Below, piece by piece: positions 58,070 through 64,000 of a DNA stretch of 64,000 nucleotides. Source of the DNA: Ostrinia nubilalis (Eukaryota; Arthropoda; Insecta; Lepidoptera; Crambidae). The translations under genes and the position numbers were made by a program. The notes below the pieces were generated by a model that was not told where the DNA came from, made no database searches, and saw only the letters and a program-made list of their open reading frames with translations. The stretch spans positions 12,666,001-12,730,000 of the forward strand of contig NC_087108.1 in NCBI RefSeq assembly GCF_963855985.1, read 5' to 3'. How positions within the stretch are numbered: the stretch's first letter is position 1; the number at the start of each line of letters is the position of its first letter.

Positions 58070-59440
58070 AAGTGAAATAAAATCAAAATACAATGTTTAG
58101 TAAAATTTAAAATGACTTAGGACTAAGATGTTTATTTCAATTTCAAACTAGGATTCAACGTTCACCGAAGCGTACGTATTAAATATAAAAATGGAAAAAA
58201 AAACACATTTAATATCGACTCTACTATTTCATTATGTTAAAAACAAACATAAATTACATAAACTATTTCTAACATTTTCCTATAAACTTCCCCATAATTT
58301 TTGTAAGGACTAAGGACCAAGTTTAAGCGTGATCTTGGTGGTGTATCTACTCAAGTATACTTCAGTATAGCGTTCAGAAAGTGTGTCACATAGTTATGTT
58401 TTACCGGAGTGGGTGAGGGCATGATAGCCCGAGTTTTAATAGCGAGGCACAGGGGAGCTGTGGAGTGGCTATGGCTTATAATATTTTACAACATGGAATC
58501 TGAGATTAGACTAATGTAAGTTAGTTTTCTGTTGGTAAAGTATCTGGACAAAATATTGTTTCTTCTTCGTAAATAAGTAAATCTATGTCCTTAAGTCCTT
58601 ATAAGTACTCTATATTCAATCGAAACCAGGAAGATAATATAAGAGCTCAAGGAGAATATAGTTAAATTCTCAGATAGAGCTCAAAAAACTTTAATGAAAT
58701 CACAATCATCATGATATCCAACATCCTCGTTGTGAACGCTTTTGAAGAAGAATACTATGTGATAGAATAATAAGTCACTCTAGTTAGTAGAATCCTTCTT
58801 ACATACAATATACAATCCGTTTAAAGTAGTGGTAGAGCAAGCTATGTATATTTAGGACGTGTAGAAGTACCCTGGAAAGGGCCTATGTGCTGAATAAAAT
58901 ATTTGAATTTGAAAGGCAGGTCAGTATAAAATGATAACCTTAGCCGTATTTCTTATTACTTTGACTAAATTCCAAAACTTTACTCTTTATGTCGACTCCA
59001 CGCCTCCTTTAGTCCATCTGAAGCTAAAAGCATCTTTGTCTTACCCAAAACCCATTTTAAGGCTGCACCTGAATCCTTCATGAGTTCGATCAATTAGACG
59101 CGATCACGCTTGACGCTTTTACAAGTTAACTGTTAACACGTTCGCTTCTACAAGTTAACACGTTCGCTTCGGTTTTGGTTTCACGTGAATTCGTTATGAG
59201 TTTGTATTTATTAGGTTTGCGGTACTTTTGAAGTTAGGACAAGATTGCTAGATTATGTTAAAAAGTTTAATAAGTTAATATACATAATAGGAAAGAAAAC
59301 AGAGTCACAAATGAATCATAATTACATAAAAGATGTGAGCTAAATCCTTAATTTGAACAAGAATAACTACATTAGGTAATTTATCTTCTATCTAGTCAAG
59401 TAAACCTTGACTATTTGATACTTTTACCTAAAAGTAGACT
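58070..59440. other. Intron sequence, nothing recognised
   Basis: AT-rich. A small duplication ACAAGTTAAC...ACACGTTCGCTTC occurs near 59120-59170. Confidence 0.5.
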
Positions 59441-59442
59441 TA

Positions 59443-59558
59443 TGCCCGTTTTGACTATCAATCCCTAATTTTTAAGTGACCCCTATGAAAACAAAATTCC
59501 TGTTATGTGTTACCATAGGGGTCACTTAAAAATTAGGGATTGATGGTGAAAACGGGCG
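59443..59558. mobile_element. Snap-back MITE family D
   Basis: About 46-bp terminal inverted repeats (TGCCCGTTTTGACTATCAAT at the left, its near-complement ending AAAACGGGCG at the right) surround a spacer of about 25 bp. TTA flanks at 59440-59442 and 59559-59561. The arms differ at about three positions, so it is fairly recent. Confidence 0.85.
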
Positions 59559-59561
59559 TTA

Positions 59562-60240
59562 AACCCTAAGCTATTCTAACCTAAACATACATTTTCTTAA
59601 CCTAATCATAACAAACTGTGGATTTTAACATCAAACTTTCATGTCATTCTTTACATCATTCACTTTAAATGTTCACAAACCCTTTTCTCCAATTCAAATG
59701 TCAATACAACTACAGATACAACTACAAAAGTAGCACAAATAATCTCATAATAACAAACCTAAAACCTACTTTCAGTTATAATTTCTAAACCAATATAAAC
59801 CACCAATAATGAACCCCATAACCCTGATACTTTAAGTCCCGGAATCTTATCGAATACAAATTAAGAGACTGTCCCGATATCCCATAAAACGTCCCAAAGA
59901 ACCGACGTAATCAAGGTGACCTTACCTTAATAAATTGAGCCGGTGAATTGATTAAAACCATTTCAGGTGAATTAATTAAGTATCTTAATTAATAGGATAT
60001 CCCGTGCCCTTATTGGCAATATTCCTTTCATAAATTTATTGGGACGCCCTTTGAGATGCGGCCTCTGATAATGACCCAAAGGTATTTATTAATAACTGTA
60101 CTTAGTTAATTAATATGCATTTTGTATCAATTGTAACATTTGTAACTTAATTGCAAAATCTGAATAATGATTTGTCAAAAAAATAACTTATCAAAAATTC
60201 CTACATCAAGAAAACCTCTACTAAAACACCTTACGAATAT
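59562..60240. other. Intron sequence, nothing recognised
   Basis: Very AT-rich sequence without features. Confidence 0.5.
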
Positions 60241-60243
60241 ATA

Positions 60244-61653
60244 GGGTAAACCGTATAGCTATTGCCCACTTAAAGATTTCAAACACATTGAGATGAAAAA
60301 TTAAAGAAAGCATTTTAATTATCGACCATTTATGACTTTTTTCTTATAACTCAATAAACTGTTAAACAGAATTATTAAGAGTTTTTAGTTAAAACTTACG
60401 TAACTTAGAAAATATTGAAATAAATTTAAAATCCTCCAAAAAGTACAGTCATTGCCCATTACTTACACTAATTGCCCACATCAAAGCACAGTAATTGCCC
60501 AGTATCTTAAAACAAAATAATCAATTTTAAAATGACAAAATAGGCTTTAAATAAACAAAACAAAACATTAAACTTAAATTCTAGTAATACAGTCTTCAAA
60601 ATTTCAAAATAAATTGCGTTTGGCTTTATTAACATATTATCAAATATTTCTTGAGCTGATGTTGATGAGGCAGAATCGGTAGAGACAGAATCATCTACTT
60701 CAAAACATAGATGACGCAAAAATTTGAATTTTATATGAAAATTTTATATGTATTTATTTTTTTATCTCCTTTGATATCAGTTTAAGTGGTTGCTCAGATT
60801 GTTCAATTAGCTGTTGGTTATTCTTCCCTAAAGTTGTATCTATTTCCTTACAATTAACATTTTCACTAGTAGATTTAACGTAGGATTTTCATTTTTTGTA
60901 TTTGCGTTTGAATTTTTATCAATTTTTTCAAGCCAAACCATATTTTTCAGCAAATTTATCTTGTAGATAAATTGTTGGATACATCTTGTACAGCTTCGAT
61001 CGCTTTTTGCAAATTTTCTATGCTATATTGAACTTTTGGAGTCTTTGGCATACTGAAAATGAAACATTAAAAGCCATTTTAATATTTATGCCTGTAAATT
61101 GCAAAACAAGTCTAGCAATGAGCAACTTAAACAGTGCTACTGCATGGTGGCAACACTCTAATAATAATTGCCCTGGGCAATAACTATACATTAACATATG
61201 GCAATAACTGAAATGATGGTGGGCAATAACTAAAAATATACAGATTTACGTGCGGTGATTACCCACCGTTAAAATGACCGTTAGAAATCAAATTTTATCA
61301 GTTATTTTCATTGATAATGGAGAAAACACTTATAATTTCATCATGACTATACACCATTAGTTGAATATTAAATAACTTGCAAAAAAAAATTAACCTCTAA
61401 GCAAGTAATTCCTTCGTAAAATTGTTAAAGTCTTTACCTGTTTGAGTAACATTTTCACCCGTCTTGACAAAATCCGCCATAACTGTTTTTTTAGTGTTTC
61501 CTATTGTAAATTTTAAATCTACTGTACATTGATCTCGGAGCCATCTACTTAGTAAATTCAAATCTAACTAGAGTGATTCAAAGTCAGCACCTGACAATAT
61601 TATTCTTAAAGTGGGCAATCACTACCGGTGGGCAATCACTCTCTGGTTTACCC
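60244..61653 (-). mobile_element. pogo-like DNA transposon, degenerate
   Basis: TA flanks it at 60242-60243 and 61654-61655. The ends are GGGTAAACC...TTGCCCAC and its inverted counterpart GTGGGCAATCACTCTCTGGT, then TTACCC. The subterminal motif TTGCCCA(C/T) is repeated at least four times near the left end, with inverted copies near the right. A minus-strand remnant resembles the N-terminal Psq-type helix-turn-helix of pogo transposases (60931-61051). At 1.41 kb it is an internally deleted, non-autonomous member. The pogo assignment depends on the TA duplication plus the short HTH match. Confidence 0.75.
60931..61051 (-). pseudogene. Remnant of pogo-type transposase HTH
   Basis: From an ATG at 61049-61051 the minus strand reads MPKTPKVQYSIENLQKAIEA, followed by a few more residues and a stop at 60956. 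In another frame the next codons give KFAEKYGLA (60931-60957). The series 'basic start, Y-x-x-E-x-L-x-x-A-x-x-A, then A-x-K-Y-G' is characteristic of Psq/pogo-type DNA-binding domains. A frameshift breaks the domain and no DDE catalytic region was found. Upstream, an ATG at 61478-61480 followed by 14 codons and CAG|GTAAAG may be a separate leader exon, which is speculative. Confidence 0.55.
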
Positions 61654-61655
61654 TA

Positions 61656-62745
61656 CGATGTTTTAAAAACATTTAAAATAATGAATATACAGTAAATACC
61701 TCACACCAATTACATTACACTAACTACACCCCCAACTTATACGCATAAGTTAATAAACGTATTGGTACTAAATAACTACTAATAGTTGAACAATCAGCCT
61801 TAATTACGGCATTGTTAGCGAAAGACCCGACGCGTCGGCCAACCCGTCGCAAAACAAACGACTATCCGGGCCCGAGTCGGCGTATGTCGGCGAAACAAGC
61901 GAGCATCGGGCTCTCGGTGGCGCGATTTGTCGGCCAAGAGGCGGAGTTTGCCGACTAGTCGCGCCGAATATCGATTCAATACAAGATTTTCACACCTCCA
62001 CAGTTGCACGTTAATTACAATTTAATATATCGCCAATTAAACCGTTGATCGGTATAACCCGGGCGTGTTCGGAGGTCGCAGGTTGTCTAGTGATGCTGGA
62101 GGGTGTGTATTTTGGGACAGAAATGCAATAATTTATGTTTGGGACAATGTAAATAGCTTTTGTGGTGCCTAGGAGAACGCTGAACGATTTCAATCAATCA
62201 ATCAATCAATCAATAATTATTATAAGTGTCCATCACAGTGATATGAAAAACAAGAAAAATAACAAAAACGTAGGAATTTCAAAAACTAAGATCTGAGAGA
62301 CAATGAGACCATTTTGAAGCACTTAATGATTTTAAGCTTCAGTGTCCTTCATATTCCTTTGGAAACCTAATCGAAAGCCTACACACACAACTTGAGAAAA
62401 AGTTTTTTTAAAATACACATAAGACAGTTTTACACTACAACCTAATATTGAGATATATCTATAAATCTAATGAAAAGCAATGTCCCACACAATCGGGACA
62501 CTTACAGCCACAAACGTTCGCTCTCGGTCGACTGATCGCAGATACTGTTAGCATAGCGAATGCCCCAGGCGATGCTCACAGGTAGCAATCGTCTGCAACT
62601 GCTGGATTGCAACATTTCGCCGAATTCACAACTTTGCGACGTGCGCGATCAATTTCGATGGCAGTTAAATTTGTGCAGTTTGTATCAACGTGTTGTTACT
62701 TCGGGCGTTTGTGAATAGATTTGTGTTGGGGAACTTTATACACAT
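61656..62745. other. Intron sequence with a GC-rich patch
   Basis: 61805-61975 is GC-rich, with repeated GTCGGC words (CGACGCGTCGGCCAACCCGT), and may be a diverged repeat. The rest is AT-rich and unrecognised. Confidence 0.4.
62191..62214. repeat. CAAT microsatellite
   Basis: Six tandem CAAT units. Confidence 0.9.
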
Positions 62746-62753
62746 TTAGGGAC

Positions 62754-63612
62754 TAGTGTCCGACCGAAAATAGTTTTACGACCGAAACCGAAACCGAAAA
62801 CGAATTTCGGCAACGGTGTCTCTTTCGGCCGAAACCGAAACCGAAACCGAAATTTCCTTACAAGGCTCATATTTTGAGGGATAAATAAAGAAATGCGAAA
62901 ATGCACTGCCTGAAAGAATCGCACAACCTACTCCGACTACATGACTAGCCGCGCTATGGCACCGGCTGGGAAGGGGTATCTTTGTTCAACAATAGCTTCG
63001 AAAGTAATAGACGTAGACTAATAAATTTACATGCGTTTTGTAGAATAGCTCAAATGCTAATAATACAATGCAAATAAAACATACTTTAACAACCTGGTTT
63101 TTCTTGTGTTGGAAAATAACTGAAAAAGAAGTGAAAAATGTCATGGTTTTTCTACTTAAATCCATTCCTACTCCCTTAAAATGTATGAAACTTGTGTCTG
63201 TTTTCTACTTTACTAATAGATCATTTTATCAGCTATCGCATGACATAAAATATTTGCTCATTAGTGTTAAGGTGCCGGGCACGCAGTCACTTGTTTTTGA
63301 AGGAAGAGGTGAATTCTAAAAATTAAAAACTTAAAGCCTAGTAATTTTTTGAGAAATGGGTCAAGCCCCAAATTTGAAGTATTTTCATCGATAAAATTGT
63401 CCATAGATCACGCCCTTAAAGTTTGATCACTACATGCCCGGACACATTGTATAATACTATAGATTAAGTATAAACTATGATCGTAATGCACATTCGGTTT
63501 CGGTCGTAGTTTCGGCAAGTTTGCCGCCGAAAACGAAACTAAACCGAAACTCGTGTTTTTACCGAAACTCAACCGAAAACGAAACCGAAACCGAACATTC
63601 GGTCGGACACTA
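62754..63612. mobile_element. hAT-like element 3 (non-autonomous)
   Basis: TTAGGGAC flanks it exactly (62746-62753 and 63613-63620). The ends are TAGTGTCCGACCGAA and TTCGGTCGGACACTA, perfect over 15 bases. Both subterminal regions are dense in ACCGAAAC repeats: 62759-62850 and, in mixed orientation, 63494-63605. No transposase signature was seen. An open frame at 63068-63319 is not recognisable. Length is 859 bp. Confidence 0.9.
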
Positions 63613-63738
63613 TTAGGGACAGTTTAAAACGTTTCATAACAAATTGCTAACTCTATTTTTTTATTCTCATCTTTGATAAGTAGATCAGGTATTGCTATGA
63701 CCTAACTGACGTCTGAATCTTCTAGCACACTTACACCA

Positions 63739-63850
63739 ACATCATCATCATCAGATCATTTAGTCTCCACTGCAGAAACTTAGCTCTCTAACTCGTGGAA
63801 CCCTAATGGACGCTTGAGACCGTAGCGTCAATTGATTTCTATTGTCTCGA
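63739..63850 (+). repeat. Dispersed repeat fragment (TCTCCACTGCAG family)
   Basis: CATCATCATCATCAGATCAT and TTTAGTCTCCACTGCAGAAA parallel 3868-4010. It ends about 120 bases before the splice acceptor of the last exon. Confidence 0.45.
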
Positions 63851-63967
63851 CTCGCTGGTACTTGAAGGGCATTTACCAGAACCATAAGGAAGTTTCTCAG
63901 CTATAGAATCCCATCAAGTGTGCAAGCTCTATCTCAAATTCTAACCAGCTCTTTCTTCTTGTTCCAG

Positions 63968-64000
63968 TATGCTTAGAGCGTTGGACCTCGGAGCGGGTGA
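63968..64000 (+). CDS. ct: Start of the next cut/CUX exon (partial, runs off the window)
   Basis: Following CTCTTTCTTCTTGTTCCAG, the first base T completes the Ser codon begun at 48660-48661. The frame then reads M-L-R-A-L-D-L-G-A-G and two further bases. Joined to the previous exon this gives DDIKREISMLRALDL, which fits the conserved coiled-coil end of CUX/CASP proteins (there of the form K-E-L-x-I-L-K-S-M-E-F). The agreement of phase, splice consensus and peptide is the strongest evidence that both exons belong to one gene. The exon continues beyond the window. Confidence 0.8.

Larger units (their letters stand above)
48662..63967 (+). other. Downstream intron of the cut/CUX-like gene (15.3 kb)
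   Basis: It is bounded by a consensus donor (GTGAGTATT) and an acceptor with a strong pyrimidine tract (CTCTTTCTTCTTGTTCCAG). The phase is 2: AG from the left exon and T from the right make AGT (Ser). The interior is mostly transposons and unrecognised AT-rich sequence. Confidence 0.8.

Overview
This window looks like non-coding DNA from the inside of one large insect gene, almost certainly from a moth or butterfly. The bulk sequence is AT-rich. It is full of repeat families typical of Lepidoptera: RTE-type LINE 3' ends, short Helitron-like elements ending in CTAGT, tRNA-derived SINEs and TTA-flanked MITEs. No bacterial-style genes, CRISPR arrays, rRNA genes or intact tRNA genes were found, and no complete protein-coding gene lies in the window.

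Only two stretches look like real host coding sequence, both on the + strand. The first is a GC-rich coiled-coil exon (48480-48661) with a good donor (GTGAGT). The second is the first 33 bases of the next exon (63968-64000), after a strong polypyrimidine tract and CAG. Across the 15.3 kb intron the reading frame joins cleanly (phase 2). The joined peptide resembles the end of the N-terminal coiled coil shared by CUX/CASP proteins, so the host gene is called as the cut (CUX) homologue. Positions 1-48479 are then an upstream intron of at least 48 kb, in which no further exon was recognised.

Layout. 1-20.5 kb: AT-rich intron with RTE fragments, MITEs, tRNA-like SINE pieces, a G-quadruplex motif (6586-6613), a perfect hairpin (10043-10080) and a piggyBac-like element (18685-19652). 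20.6-22.2 kb: a hAT-like element with a nested RTE. 23.0-24.2 kb: a MITE holding an RTE, then a protein-like insert with a poly-A-like tract. 24.6-26.3 kb: a fold-back element with inverted ends, 19-bp subterminal repeats and a central 117-bp satellite. 28-44 kb: mostly unrecognised intron, a 200-base N gap (33455-33654) and a Helitron-like element (36316-36548). 44.1-44.9 kb: a 177/178-bp satellite in an alternating A/B pattern. 47.56-48.48 kb: a tandem array that repeats the splice acceptor and first 21 coding bases of the cut exon. 48.7-63.9 kb: the downstream intron, with hAT-2 (53421-54819), a 21-bp satellite, a SINE, a pogo-like element (60244-61653) and hAT-3 (62754-63612).

The most unusual items are the array of duplicated exon acceptors just upstream of the real exon, three RTE copies with 5' inversions (two enclosed by target-site duplications), and the composite fold-back/satellite element. 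No new multi-gene system was found. The novelty here is in mobile-element structure and possible effects on splicing.
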